Assembly: GCA_942491145.1 (NCBI GenBank)
Contig: CALOBC010000017.1
Span: 248,001-312,000 of the forward strand
DNA length: 64,000 nucleotides
Reading direction: 5' to 3'
From: CAXQUZ01 sp942491145
GTDB taxonomy: Bacteria; Myxococcota_A; UBA796; UBA2385
Position numbers and translations under genes: made by a program. This document shows positions 34,613 through 44,363 of the stretch, in pieces. Each line of letters starts with the position of its first letter. Position 1 is the first letter of the stretch. Below the pieces are notes generated by a model. The model did no database searches. It saw nothing but the letters and a program-made list of their open reading frames with translations, and was not told the origin of the DNA.

Positions 34613-35578
34613 CTATCGATCCTGGATTGCGGGTGCGTACTCATGGCCCCGGCCGAACAGTCCGAAGATGCCGCCGGTGTGCCAAAACACGATGGAAGAT
34701 CCCAAGACATCGGGATTGTGGGCCACCAGGGACTCAATGGCGACCCAGCACTTTCCGGTGTAGACCGGGTCGAGGAAGATGCCGGTCTCGCGGGCGAAGC
34801 GCACTTGGATCTTGAGCTCTTCGGGGGTGGCCAAGGCGTAGCCCTGACCCTGGAAGCCGTCGATGACGTCCCAAGTGGTGGGTCCCGGGGGCGGCAGCGC
34901 ACCGGCGGCGATGTGTTGGACCCGGGCGCGGAAGGTGGCTTGGTCGTCGCAGACCGCGATGCCGAGCACAGGTGCGGGCAGTCCACCCATCGCGAGCCCA
35001 GCGAGGGTGCCGCCGCTGCCCACGGGCACGACGATGGCGCTGGGGCACACACCTTGATCGTCGAGCTGGGCGCGCAGCTCTTGGGCCGCATCCGCGAAGG
35101 CCGCCGACCCGAGGGCATTGGAGCCGCCTTCGGGGATGACCAGGGGGACCTCGTCCGCCGCCCGGAGCTCATCGGCCCAGGCGTCGAGCAGTGCGCTGCG
35201 CGGGGTGGCAGAGTCGGGGGCGGTCCAGCGGATGTCAGCCCCGAGAATCCCGCACATCAGGAGGTTCCCATCCCATGTGTCCCGTGGGGGCTCGGTCCCT
35301 CGAAGCAGCAGTCGCGGCATCAGTCCCAGCTGTCGACACGCGATGGCGGTGGCCCGGCAGTGGTTGGACTGCGTGCCGCCGGTGGTGAGCACGGTCGTGA
35401 CGCCGGTGGTGCGCACATCGGCGAGGAGCCGCTCCAGCTTGCGGACCTTGTTGCCGGACATGCCGGCACCGGTGAGGTCGTCCCGCTTGATGAAGACGTC
35501 GACCCCCAGTCGCTCACTGGTGGACCGCAGGTGCTGCAGTGGCGTGGGGAGGCGGGCGAGGGAGAGGGTCGGAAACAT
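34613..35578 (-). CDS. PLP-dependent D-cysteine desulfhydrase / ACC deaminase-like enzyme
   Basis: A 321-residue fold-type II PLP enzyme. The lysine that binds PLP is in MSGNKVRKLE (Lys44); TTGGTQSNHCRA is the cofactor-carboxylate loop, PVGSGGTLAGL the phosphate loop, and VYTGK and FWHTGG are late family motifs. The length and motifs fit the D-cysteine desulfhydrase / 1-aminocyclopropane-1-carboxylate deaminase family, subtype unresolved. The ATG at 35578 begins the typical family N-terminus LARLPTPLQ; longer in-frame starts add non-conserved sequence. First gene of the three-gene minus-strand unit. Confidence 0.88.
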   Translation of the reverse strand: MFPTLSLARLPTPLQHLRSTSERLGVDVFIKRDDLTGAGMSGNKVRKLERLLADVRTTGVTTVLTTGGTQSNHCRATAIACRQLGLMPRLLLRGTEPPRDTWDGNLLMCGILGADIRWTAPDSATPRSALLDAWADELRAADEVPLVIPEGGSNALGSAAFADAAQELRAQLDDQGVCPSAIVVPVGSGGTLAGLAMGGLPAPVLGIAVCDDQATFRARVQHIAAGALPPPGPTTWDVIDGFQGQGYALATPEELKIQVRFARETGIFLDPVYTGKCWVAIESLVAHNPDVLGSSIVFWHTGGIFGLFGRGHEYAPAIQDR

Positions 35579-35917
35579 GGTGCCGCCGGTGCCAACCCGG
35601 AGCGCGTCGCCGGATTGTTGAGGTTGTCCCCGCGGTGTCCGGCCATGGTCTGCGAAGGGGTGGGCTTCGGGGACGGCGCAGATGCGGGCAGTGGAGGTGG
35701 CCGCACCTATCATGGGCACTCGGGGAGGGTCTGGCGGCCTGGATTGGCGGGGGTGTGCCTGCAGGTCGTGGGCTACGGGGGGCCAACGCGGTCGGGTGCA
35801 GGAAGCTGTCGTGCACTTGCCGCGGGGATGTGCGCAGGCCGGAGCGCTGGTGCACCCCCGGTCGTTGGGCCGAGGACCACGGGGTTGATCCCGCCGGCCC
35901 CCATTGCAGGAGTGCCC

Positions 35918-37669
35918 GTGCTGTCAGCCGCTGTTGTTGTTGCGTCGATCACGGCGGTGTGGGTCTCGGGACCGGTGGCCCACGCTGGGCCTAGAGCGGG
36001 TCAAGGTGGACCGAAGGCCGCGTTGATGGCGGCCGCGAAGGCGCCGGGGTCCACAGCATTGGTGGGTGCCTGTGCGCCGCTGGATGCCACCGTGGCCTTG
36101 ATGGGCAATCTGCCTCCCGAGCTCTGGGAGCTGACCGGCATTCCCGCCGCATGGGTCGACGCCAATGCCTTTGGTGGGCTCGCCCGGCTGGGCCTGGATC
36201 CAGGGGGCGCCGCGACGGTGGCGGGGGCCCCGGGCGTGTTGACCTTCGCGCTGCCCACGTCTGGTCAGAACATTGATGAGAAAGCCATCTTGGACTCATT
36301 GCTGGCGAAGGGCTGGCAGCGGGGAGAGGGTCGGATGTGGACCCTAAACGCCGGGGACGGGGCCTGGGAAGCCTGGAGCGCCGACGGGTCGCTGCGGGCC
36401 GTGCGCACGTCCAGCCGCGGGGCTGAGCCGGCGTCACCGGGGGCCGACCTGAGTGCGCTGGCAGCGGGCTTTCAGGACCATCCGGGGTGCATTGTTGCGG
36501 CGGCCGATCTGAGCCGTGCCGGCAATGGACGTGCCAGCAAGATTCCCGTGAACAGCGTGGCTATCCAGCTTCCCTTCAATGATGAGCCGCTGCGGGTGCG
36601 GGCGGCGACCGAGCGCAGCTACGGCCAGACACTCGCCCGGCCCACGGGCTTGCCGATGATGGGCTCTGGCGTGGAGCCGATGGTGGTGGTTGCCGTGAAT
36701 GTGCGGCCCATCGATGCGCTGCTGGCCATGATTCAGGGCACCCGCTTTGCCGACCAGCCGGCCGCGAAGCAGCTGATGGATCTGGAGAAGTCCCGCCGCA
36801 AGCTCGACATTGGGCCGGGCCTGACGCTCGCGCTCTACGAGACCAACATGGCCCGCTGGACTGCGGTGATGCCGATGGTCAAGGGCAAGAAGGGGCGCCC
36901 GGCGCCTGTGTCTCGGATTCGCAAGGCCCTCGACGCGGTGGGCGAGGGTGCTGCGCTGCAGATCGACTTTGAGGACGGGGGCCGGTTTGTCGTGCGGGGT
37001 GAAGAGCGGGTCATCCACGGCCAGATCACCCGTGGGCGGGTCGTCATGGGGACCGATCCCGCGGATGTGCTCGCGGCGGCCCGGGGAGAGGGCCGGCCTT
37101 GGCTGCCGGCGGCGATCGCGACCGAGGTGGCCAAGTGGCCCATCGCGGTGGCCACCCCGGCGGAGCGCACCCTGATCCCCGGCACGCCACCGATCCAAGC
37201 CTTCGCGGCGCTGTCGGCCGAGAACAAGGTGGTGGACGCCGCGTTGAGCATCAAGTCCGGGGGCATGCTGAGCGGTCCCATGACGGTCGGGGTGCTGGCG
37301 GGGGTGGCGGTGCCCAACTTTGCCGAGATGCAGCGCCGCGCCCGCATCGGCGAGGTTGCGCGCGTGACGTCCGCCCTGCATGACCGGGCCCTCGCGGGGG
37401 GACCGACGCCGGTGTCTCTGCCGCCGACCCCCCGCGGGGCCGAAGGGCTGACCTCTCGGCCGGTGCCGTGGCCATCGGTGACGGTGGACTGGCTGGGCGA
37501 CTACACGCCCGATGGTGCGGTCCGGGGCAGCTACAGCGTGGCCTTCGATGGCGCCGGTGGCTTTGTGATCGACGCATTCATCGACGTAGACGGCGACGGT
37601 GAGGCATCCCATTGGCGGCGGGAGCGGCAGGGGAAGCTGCAGCGCTTGACCGCCGAAGATGTCTGGTAG
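35918..37669 (+). CDS. Secreted protein of unknown function with a pilin-like helix
   Basis: A 583-residue protein with a signal sequence (VLSAAVVVASITAVWVSGPVAHAG). GTG start at 35918 has AGGAG 5 nt upstream. The middle resembles no family I recognise; repeated PMVKGKKG, VRGEERVI and SAENKVVDAAL segments suggest two similar beta/alpha modules. Near residue 450, a hydrophobic stretch MTVGVLAGVAVPNFAEMQRRARIGEV closely resembles the N-terminal helix of type IV pilins (LAAIAIPNF...), but internal and without a prepilin cleavage site. The C-terminal part (SVAFDGAGGFVIDAFIDVDGDGE) also resembles pilin-related proteins with a calcium-like loop. It may be an envelope protein or pseudopilin fusion. 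Confidence 0.65.
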   Translation: MLSAAVVVASITAVWVSGPVAHAGPRAGQGGPKAALMAAAKAPGSTALVGACAPLDATVALMGNLPPELWELTGIPAAWVDANAFGGLARLGLDPGGAATVAGAPGVLTFALPTSGQNIDEKAILDSLLAKGWQRGEGRMWTLNAGDGAWEAWSADGSLRAVRTSSRGAEPASPGADLSALAAGFQDHPGCIVAAADLSRAGNGRASKIPVNSVAIQLPFNDEPLRVRAATERSYGQTLARPTGLPMMGSGVEPMVVVAVNVRPIDALLAMIQGTRFADQPAAKQLMDLEKSRRKLDIGPGLTLALYETNMARWTAVMPMVKGKKGRPAPVSRIRKALDAVGEGAALQIDFEDGGRFVVRGEERVIHGQITRGRVVMGTDPADVLAAARGEGRPWLPAAIATEVAKWPIAVATPAERTLIPGTPPIQAFAALSAENKVVDAALSIKSGGMLSGPMTVGVLAGVAVPNFAEMQRRARIGEVARVTSALHDRALAGGPTPVSLPPTPRGAEGLTSRPVPWPSVTVDWLGDYTPDGAVRGSYSVAFDGAGGFVIDAFIDVDGDGEASHWRRERQGKLQRLTAEDVW

Positions 37670-37766
37670 GCGGAGCACCGCCTGGAGGGCACGCATTTGG
37701 TAGGGTGGCGGGGGTGTGGTTCGTTTCTGCGGCACCCGGAGTTGCTGCTTGGAAGTGTTCGGCATC

Positions 37767-40373
37767 ATGTTTGGCCTGCTGCTGCTGGTGGGCGGGCCCC
37801 TGGGGCTGCTGGTCGCGGTGGTGGCGGCGAACGCCAAGGCCGGGCGTGCCGAGCGGCGCACACTGGCCCTCGAGATGGAGCTGGACGCCCTGCGCTTGCG
37901 GGTGGACCAGCTCGGCGCGCGCCCCACGGCACCCGAGCGAGTGGCGTCGGCTGTGGTGCCGGTGTCCCCCCCGTCTCAAGCCGTGCCACTCGCGCCCACA
38001 CCGGTTGCGGCACCGGTTGCAGCACCGGTCGAGAATCCCGTTCGAGACGATGTTTACGGTGGGATCCCCGACGGGGATGAGCACCCCCTGGGGCCGCCCT
38101 CGGTGTCGGCTGAGCCCCTGCCGCTCCCCGTCCTGCGGCCGAAGCTGAGCCCGGAACAGATGGCCACTTGGCTCGCGGCGGGGCTGGGCGCGGTGAGCTT
38201 GCTGATCGGCGCTGGGTTTGCGGTGGCGGTAGCGGTGGACCGGGGCTGGATGGGGCCGGGCATTCGCGCGGGGGCGGGCCTGTTGATCGGCACGGCGCTT
38301 TGGCTTGCGGCCGAGCCGGTGAGCCGCCGGAAGCTGCCTCGGGTGGGGGCGGCCCTCGCGGGGGTGGGGGTCGGCGGGCTGTACTCGGTGCTCTGGGCGA
38401 CCCACGGCCTGTGGCACTTGATCAGCGCGGGCGCGGCCTTTGGGCTGATGGCGCTGGTGTCGGGCATTGCCACGCTGAGCGCCCACCGCCGGGGGGACCG
38501 CTTTGCTGCGGCCATCGGTGCGCTGGGGGCCCTGCTCACGCCGGTGCTGGCGTCCACCGGCCAAAACCGCCCCTATGCGCTGTTCGCCTACCTCTTTGTG
38601 GTCACGCTGGGCACGTCGATCCCGGCTGCCCGCCGCGGCTGGCCCGAGGTGGTGCTGTTGATGGTGCTGGGTGGGGCCGGGCTGCACCTGGGCTGGTCGG
38701 ACCGCTGGTTCTCCCCCGAGAACCGCCTGCCCGCCTTGCTGGGTGTGGTGTTGTTGATCCTGCCCCAAGTGGTGGCGGTGCTGCTCGCCCGGCGCACCGA
38801 ACAGGGAAAGACCGCCGGTCAGGTCTCGGGCTTGGCGCTGTTGTTGTTGCCGTTGCTGGCGGTGACCTGGCTGCCCCCGGTGGACGCCCACTTCTACGAC
38901 GCAGTCAGCGGTCTCGGCCGGTGGGGTGGGGCGCCCGGTGGGGTGTGGTTGTCGGTGCTCGGTGTGGCCCTGCTGCCGCTGCCGGCGCTGTTGGGCTCCC
39001 GCTTGGGCACTGCGCCCACCCGGGGGCTCGCGCCGATTGCCGTGCTGGCGGCCCTGATGGTGCCGATGCTGGAGGGCTTCTCCCAAGCGCCGAAGCCCGA
39101 GGTGTTGGCGCTGTCCGCCGCGTTGTTGGTGCCTGCGGGTGCCGCGGTCGTCCTGGGTTGGCGCCGGGAAGCGGGCGCACCGGGTGCACTGGCAGCGCTG
39201 GTGCTGGTGGGGGGTGTGAGCACACTGTTGATTGACTCTCTCGCCAGCTCGGTGCCGCTGTATGCTGCGGTGTTGGGCACGATGGCGGCAGGCTTGCTGG
39301 TGGGGGCTGCGTGGCCGCCGGTGTTGCTCGGCGCGGTCTTTGCGTCGGCCTTCCCGCTGTCGGTGGCGGTGGCGGCGGGCGTGTCGATCGAGGCGGTCGG
39401 CGCGGTGGGGGTGCTCGCGCTGGCCGGGCTGGGTGTGGCGCCGCTGGTGCATCCCGACCTGCGCCGTGGGGCCGGGGCGGTGGCGGCGGCATTGACTGGG
39501 CCAGCCTTGTTCTTCGGTCTGTACTCGGCGTGGGACCAGGGCCCGCTGGCCTCGGTCCCGGGCTTGTTGCCGGTGGGGCTGGGCGCGGTGTCATTGCTGG
39601 GCGCGGTGGTCTTGGTCCGCCAGGAGCGGGTGCTCGCCAGCAGCGGTCGCCTCGCGTCGCTGGTGTCCGCAGCACTGCTGGGCGCGGTCGCGGCGGTGCC
39701 CCTGCAGCTTGAAGATGCGTGGCTCACCGTGGCGTGGGCGCTCGAAGCCGCAGCGGTGGCGGCACTTGCGCTGCGGCTGTCCCATCCGCTGCTGCGGTGG
39801 ACGCCCATCGTGCTCGGACTGGCGGTGAGCGTGCGCTTGGTCTTCAACCCGGCAGCCCTCGACTATGGTGATGCAGCGGGCTTTCCGGTGCTCAATTGGA
39901 CGCTGTGGACTTGGGGAGTGCCCGCGCTGGCCCTCGCGGCCTCGGCGGCACTGCAGCGGCGAGCGCCTGTGGTCGATCGCTTCGTCTCCCTGCGGGCCAC
40001 GGCGCTGGGCCTGATGGCCATCGCGGTCGGCTTTGCGCTGGTCAACGTCGAAGTGGCCCACGCCTTCCGGGACGCCGGACCGCTGGAGCTGCACGAGAAG
40101 GGCTTGCTGGAGGGCATGGTGCGCTCCATCGCCTGGGCGGTCTATGGGCTCGGCATCCTGGGGCTGGGCATCCGCATCGAGCGGGGGCCGGTGCGGCTTG
40201 TGGGCTTCCTGTTGATGCTGCTGGCGGCCGGAAAGGTGTTTGCGGTGGACTTGTGGTCCCTTGAGGGCTTCGTCCGCGTCGGCTCTGTGATGGGCATGGG
40301 CGCGACCTTGCTTGTGTCGGCCTGGCTCTTCGAGCGGGTGGTGCGCCGTCGTGGCGCCGAGGAGAATTCGTGA
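37767..40373 (+). CDS. DUF2339 multi-spanning membrane protein
   Basis: A protein of 868 residues with a coiled-coil-forming N-terminal region (ERRTLALEMELDALRLRVDQL), a Pro/Val-rich linker and then more than twenty hydrophobic helices. The pattern LSPEQMATWLAAGLGAVSLLIGAGFAVAVAVDRGWMGPGIRAGAGLLIGTAL is characteristic of DUF2339 proteins. The ATG at 37767 has GGAAG upstream; a GTG at 37755 is an alternative. Its stop overlaps the next start (TGATG), and this pair of membrane proteins is often found together. Function unknown; envelope role likely. Confidence 0.82.
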   Translation: MFGLLLLVGGPLGLLVAVVAANAKAGRAERRTLALEMELDALRLRVDQLGARPTAPERVASAVVPVSPPSQAVPLAPTPVAAPVAAPVENPVRDDVYGGIPDGDEHPLGPPSVSAEPLPLPVLRPKLSPEQMATWLAAGLGAVSLLIGAGFAVAVAVDRGWMGPGIRAGAGLLIGTALWLAAEPVSRRKLPRVGAALAGVGVGGLYSVLWATHGLWHLISAGAAFGLMALVSGIATLSAHRRGDRFAAAIGALGALLTPVLASTGQNRPYALFAYLFVVTLGTSIPAARRGWPEVVLLMVLGGAGLHLGWSDRWFSPENRLPALLGVVLLILPQVVAVLLARRTEQGKTAGQVSGLALLLLPLLAVTWLPPVDAHFYDAVSGLGRWGGAPGGVWLSVLGVALLPLPALLGSRLGTAPTRGLAPIAVLAALMVPMLEGFSQAPKPEVLALSAALLVPAGAAVVLGWRREAGAPGALAALVLVGGVSTLLIDSLASSVPLYAAVLGTMAAGLLVGAAWPPVLLGAVFASAFPLSVAVAAGVSIEAVGAVGVLALAGLGVAPLVHPDLRRGAGAVAAALTGPALFFGLYSAWDQGPLASVPGLLPVGLGAVSLLGAVVLVRQERVLASSGRLASLVSAALLGAVAAVPLQLEDAWLTVAWALEAAAVAALALRLSHPLLRWTPIVLGLAVSVRLVFNPAALDYGDAAGFPVLNWTLWTWGVPALALAASAALQRRAPVVDRFVSLRATALGLMAIAVGFALVNVEVAHAFRDAGPLELHEKGLLEGMVRSIAWAVYGLGILGLGIRIERGPVRLVGFLLMLLAAGKVFAVDLWSLEGFVRVGSVMGMGATLLVSAWLFERVVRRRGAEENS

Positions 40374-42334
40374 TGCCGGCCTGTCTCGTGACCTGGCGTT
40401 CCGCTTGGGTGTTTTCCCTCATGGGGGGGATGCTCGTGGGCGGAAGTGCTGTCGCCGCGGAGCCTGTGGACCTGCCCCTGCAGGCCACCGTCCAGCTCGA
40501 CGCGTGTGCTCCCTGTGCGGCCGACGGTGGCGCAGTGCGGGTCGATGTGCCCTTGGAGCTGCGGCTTCCCGGGCCCCCCAGCACCGGTGTGCCCCTGGTG
40601 CTGATCGATGGCGTGGGTGCGCGGGTGCCTTTTGCGCTGGCCGATGCATCTCCAGCAGATGAGCCGGTGCGGCTGCGCATCCAGCCCGGCGAAGGCATGG
40701 ATGGTCTGCAAGTGGATGCGCCGGACCGGCCCATCGACCTGCTCAAGTTTGACGTGGCGGGAGACCGCCCGACCGCCGCGACGGTCACGGTGCGCGCGCT
40801 CGACACAGGTGCCACCATCGCCCAAGGGCTGTTGTGGACCTGGGGCGGCAGCGGGCGGGACACCCTCGCGCTGCCGAGTGTCCAGACTGCTCTGCTGGTC
40901 GAGCTTCACTGGCATGGTCCTCGCCCACGCCGGCCGGTGGGACTCACCGCTTGGCGCAGTGCCGAGGCCATGCTGCCCCCCCACCGCGTGGACCTCGAGG
41001 TCGGCCCCACCGTGCTCACCGAGAACGGCACGGCCCGCACCACCCTCATCCTCCCCCGGCCGATGCCGGTGAGCGCCATTCAGCTCGAAGTGGACGGCGA
41101 CATCATCGACCGCCGGGTGACCCTGAGCACGCTGCCCAGCCCCATCGAAGGCGAGCGCACCCTGGGCGAGGGGCGGCTGCGGCGGCTCAAGATGGGGTCC
41201 ACGGTCATCGACGACGCCACCATCCCGCTGTCGTCGATGCCCGACGGCGAGATGCTGGTGGTTGAGGTGGACGCCAGCGCTGGTCCTGTGCTTGAGGTGG
41301 TGGGCGCCACCGCGATTGTGCCCGCCCAAGCGCTGTGGGTGCGCTCCGAGAACCGGGGCGACCTGACGCTGCTCGGCGGTGCCGTCGGCATGGAATCTCC
41401 CCAGAGTGAGCTGCAGGTGGCCCTTCCCGAGCTGGTCTCGTCCACGCTCGGCGTCGCGCCCACGACCGCAGTGACGGCGAATCCCCAGTGGGTGCCGCCC
41501 GAAGAACAGTCCGGCCTCGCCGCCCCCGGCGCCCTCCTGGAGAACAGCAACGTCTACACCCACAGTGCCCCTGTTGAGGGGCCAGTGGGCTTGGTTCGCA
41601 TTCCCCTGAGCATTGAGGTGATGCGTATTCTCGGCGAGCGCATAGGGGACATCCGCCTCGTGGTGGAGGGTCCGGAGGGCACCCTGCAGCAGATCCCCCA
41701 CCTCCGACGCCGGCTCCCCGTCGATGTGCCGCTGCTGGGACTGGAGATGGAGCGGGTGGAGGACAACGGCCGCTCGCGCATCGTCCTTCACAACCCCGAG
41801 CCCGGCTTGCCCCTGACCGCGCTGACCCTCACCACGGACGCCACCATCTTCGCGCGCACGGTCAGCGTGATGCGGCCGATGGAGGGCTATCTGCAGCCCC
41901 TTCGGATGGTGAACTGGGTGGGCAGCGAGCGCCCCACCAGCATGACGGTCAGCCTGCCGAGCGTGGCTGGAAAGGAGCTCGTGGTCGAGATTGACAACGG
42001 CGACGACCCGCCGCTGCCGATCCTCGGGGCCGACGCCCAGTGGGCCGCTTGGGAGATCCTCGCGGTGCTGCCGGAGGGGGGCGCCACGCTGCTCTTTGGG
42101 GGCCAGAGCAACGCGATGGCCGACCACGACCTGTACTTGCTGGAAGCGGAGCTGGGCCGTCGCGCCACGGCGTTGGCCACGCTGGGACCGCCGGAACCGC
42201 GGGAGCCACCGCCGCTGGGTCGACCGGACCTGATCGCCCTGTGGGTGGGGCTCATCGCGCTGGTGGCAGGGCTGTTGGTGCTGGTGTTGAGGCTGGTGCG
42301 CGGCTTGCCGGAGCCCGAGGCCACCGAAGAGTAA
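40373..42334 (+). CDS. DUF3999-like envelope protein
   Basis: A 653-residue protein with a signal sequence (LMGGMLVGGSAVAAE), extended beta-rich repeats through about 600 residues and one C-terminal membrane helix (ALWVGLIALVAGLLVLVLRLVRGLP). Its translation is coupled to the DUF2339 gene. DUF3999 proteins are commonly next to DUF2339 genes, and the beta-rich periplasmic body with C-terminal anchor fits, but the match is by architecture and neighbourhood rather than a clear motif. Repeated PI(P/E)LxxxMxxGEMLVVEVDA type segments suggest internal duplication. Confidence 0.6.
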   Translation: MPACLVTWRSAWVFSLMGGMLVGGSAVAAEPVDLPLQATVQLDACAPCAADGGAVRVDVPLELRLPGPPSTGVPLVLIDGVGARVPFALADASPADEPVRLRIQPGEGMDGLQVDAPDRPIDLLKFDVAGDRPTAATVTVRALDTGATIAQGLLWTWGGSGRDTLALPSVQTALLVELHWHGPRPRRPVGLTAWRSAEAMLPPHRVDLEVGPTVLTENGTARTTLILPRPMPVSAIQLEVDGDIIDRRVTLSTLPSPIEGERTLGEGRLRRLKMGSTVIDDATIPLSSMPDGEMLVVEVDASAGPVLEVVGATAIVPAQALWVRSENRGDLTLLGGAVGMESPQSELQVALPELVSSTLGVAPTTAVTANPQWVPPEEQSGLAAPGALLENSNVYTHSAPVEGPVGLVRIPLSIEVMRILGERIGDIRLVVEGPEGTLQQIPHLRRRLPVDVPLLGLEMERVEDNGRSRIVLHNPEPGLPLTALTLTTDATIFARTVSVMRPMEGYLQPLRMVNWVGSERPTSMTVSLPSVAGKELVVEIDNGDDPPLPILGADAQWAAWEILAVLPEGGATLLFGGQSNAMADHDLYLLEAELGRRATALATLGPPEPREPPPLGRPDLIALWVGLIALVAGLLVLVLRLVRGLPEPEATEE

Positions 42335-42400
42335 GCCGGCTGGACCGTGGTGGTGGATACCGGTCAAGATGGTGTATTGGTGGTTGTTTTGGAGGTCTTC

Positions 42401-43409
42401 GTGTCAGTTGCCCATGCTCAACACCCCCAAGCCGGGGCCCACGCTCGGGCAGTCGCCATTGCCCCCTCGGGGGCCTTCATGGTGTCGCTCGGCGCCGACG
42501 GCAAGATCCGCGTCGGCGAGCTCGAAGCGGGCGAAGAGACGCTGGTGATCAACCACCGCGCGGTGGTCTACCGTTGTGGGGTCGATGTCTCGCCCGACAG
42601 CCAGTGGATGGTGGCGGGCAGTGCCAACTTGACCGTCTACCAGGGCGGCACGAAGAAGAAGGTGTGTGTGCTGAAGCGGCCCACGCGCAAGGGGGTGACT
42701 GATGTGGCCTTCTCGCCCGACAGCGCTCAAATCGCCACCACGGCGACCGGTCAGGACGGCGGAGGCTTCGATGCGGACGGCTCTCGGCTGAGGGTGTGGG
42801 ATGCCCAGAGTGGCGCGCTGTTGCACGAGGTGGCGCTGGCGGAGGACGGCCGCGCGGTGGGGGGCTGGGCCGTGCGCTGGCTGGACGATGGAGCGGTGGT
42901 GGTCCACCTGGACGGTCGGCTGGTGCGCTTCGATCTGGACAGCCAGACGCTGTCGGACCTGGGTGTGGTGGCCCGGGGCGGCCGGGTGATGGGATGTGCA
43001 CGACGGCCGCATCGCCTTTCCGGTGGACGGGCGGGTCGAGGTGGACGGACGCTCGCGGTCGGTGGTTGTGGGACTGCAGGTGCTCGACGCTGGCACGGGG
43101 CTCACGGTCGACCTGCCCTTTGCCGAGCCGCTGCCAGCGGGGCGTGTGCGGGTGACGGGGGTGGCGTGGTCCGCCGATGGCACCCGGCTCGCCCTGGGGG
43201 CATCCATTGGGGCCCACCAGGGGGTACCCAACCAGTCATGGGTTGTGGTGTGGGGTGTTGAGGACGGTCTTGAGTTGTTGCGCTGGGAGCTGATGTCGTC
43301 TGAGGTCAACGGACTGGCCTTCACGCCGGATGGGCTGGGCATCGTCACGGCGGACAACACCGGGGAGCTGCATCGGTGGGCGGTCGCGGATGGCGACATC
43401 GTCTGGTAG
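42401..43409 (+). CDS. WD40-like repeat protein, interrupted by a frameshift
   Basis: Starts at GTG 42401 with a strong GGAGG (signal-like VSVAHAQ follows). WD40-type blades are visible: AVAIAPSGAFMVSLGADGKIRVGEL, GVDVSPDSQWMVAGSANLTVY, DVAFSPDSAQIATTATG..LRVWDAQSGALLHEVAL. The first frame runs to about 42990 (RGGRVMG), then the similar pattern continues in another frame from 42996 (VHDGRIAFPVDGRVEVDG...GVAWSADGTRLALGAS...LRWELMSSEVNGLAFTPDGLGIVTADNTGELHRWAV) to 43409. Together they give one continuous propeller of about 335 residues, so the break at GGGATGTGCAC is likely a single-base error or recent mutation. Confidence 0.75.
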
Positions 43410-43995
43410 TTCGGCCCAGGCTTGGGCTGGATGGCCCGGTGCGGGAAGCGGGGCGGGGACCCCCGGACGCTGTGTCGAGGGGGGGGGGGCGGCGGCGAGC
43501 GGGCTGCGATCTGGCCCGAGTCACCGGCGGCGGCCCGAGCGCGCGTCCCAACCATCGCGGTGGGGGCGCGAGCGTGGCGCCACGGCTTGATCGGGTCCAC
43601 CGAGAGTGCGACGCCCGGTGCGGGTCCGTCGGCTCGAACCCGGTCCGTGGGTGTCCGGTTGTGGACCTCGTGCACGGTACGCCATCGTTGCGAGCCTCAC
43701 CCGGTCCAAGGCAAGCTGACCTCAAGCTCCAGACCACCTCAGGACCAGTCATTCACTTCATCACCCTCGTGGAACACCAGATCCACGAGGGTGATGCGGG
43801 TCGAGCTGACCAGATCGGTGCGCACCCCTCCTGCCCACACCCGGTCCCGCAGCCGGCCGAGCAGCCCGTTCCATCGGCGACGGAGCAGGGCGCGCGCGGT
43901 GACTTGGGGCCAGTGGGGCTGGGCCGGCTCGGTCCAGTCCTGGGCCTGAGCGACCGACACCAGCTCCGACACCAGGCGGTGAGATCATTGATCCG
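43410..43995. other. 586-bp poorly coding stretch
   Basis: No convincing gene. It contains an 11-G run at about 43479-43489 that may mark an assembly problem, and on the minus strand a 77-codon frame, 43739-43972 (GTG start, ending VFHEGDEVNDWS), that looks partly coding but has no recognised match or RBS; it could be a gene remnant. Confidence 0.5.
43739..43972 (-). CDS. Doubtful small ORF, hypothetical
   Basis: A 77-codon frame starting with GTG; no RBS, signal peptide or recognised motif. Its second half (GGVRTDLVSSTRITLVDLVFHEGDEVNDWS) has a beta-strand-like pattern of alternating hydrophobic residues, which may mean it is the end of a degraded gene. Listed only because neighbouring sequence has nothing better. 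Confidence 0.25.
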   Translation of the reverse strand: MSELVSVAQAQDWTEPAQPHWPQVTARALLRRRWNGLLGRLRDRVWAGGVRTDLVSSTRITLVDLVFHEGDEVNDWS

Positions 43996-44349
43996 ATGCC
44001 CTCCATCGGCCTCTACGATGGGGTGGTTGGCGGCGCTGTGGTCACCCTCAGCGACGGCAGCTTCATCACGACCTGCAATGACGCCAGCCAGGTCCATGTG
44101 CTCACGAGCGGGCGCGTCGCCCTGAACCTGTACTGCGCCGGCGTCGCGATCTCGGGCGGCGGCGACTTCTACGACGCCGACTCGGCTGCGGGGGACCTCA
44201 GCGCCGTCTCCATCGAAGGTTCGGGCACATGGGAAGCCACCTTCGCCCTCAACGGGGGCGTCATGGAGGTGAACTTGAGCGCCTCGGGCACGGGCACCCT
44301 GGGCTCCACGCCGGTGGGGCTTGTCTATGAGTTTGCCGGCACCCGTTGA
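43996..44349 (+). CDS. Small beta-rich protein of unknown function
   Basis: A 117-residue frame starting at ATG 43996. The protein alternates hydrophobic and polar residues (GAVVTLSDGSFITTCNDASQVHVLTSGRVALNLYCAGVAI) and ends in ASGTGTLGSTPVGLVYEFAG, a typical beta-sandwich pattern, with two Cys. The frame is open upstream only to 43903 without a start codon. It has no visible signal peptide, so it may be the end of a larger broken gene. No family recognised. Confidence 0.5.
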   Translation: MPSIGLYDGVVGGAVVTLSDGSFITTCNDASQVHVLTSGRVALNLYCAGVAISGGGDFYDADSAAGDLSAVSIEGSGTWEATFALNGGVMEVNLSASGTGTLGSTPVGLVYEFAGTR

Positions 44350-44363
44350 CCGCTGGCCCGGCT

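Noticed and set aside
34643..35917. Upstream in-frame extension of the 583-residue secreted protein
   Set aside because: It is antisense to the PLP enzyme gene; the GTG at 35918 with AGGAG and signal peptide is the better start.
43620..43680. GGCTCGAACCCGG resembling a tRNA T-arm
   Set aside because: No acceptor, D or anticodon stems could be matched around it.
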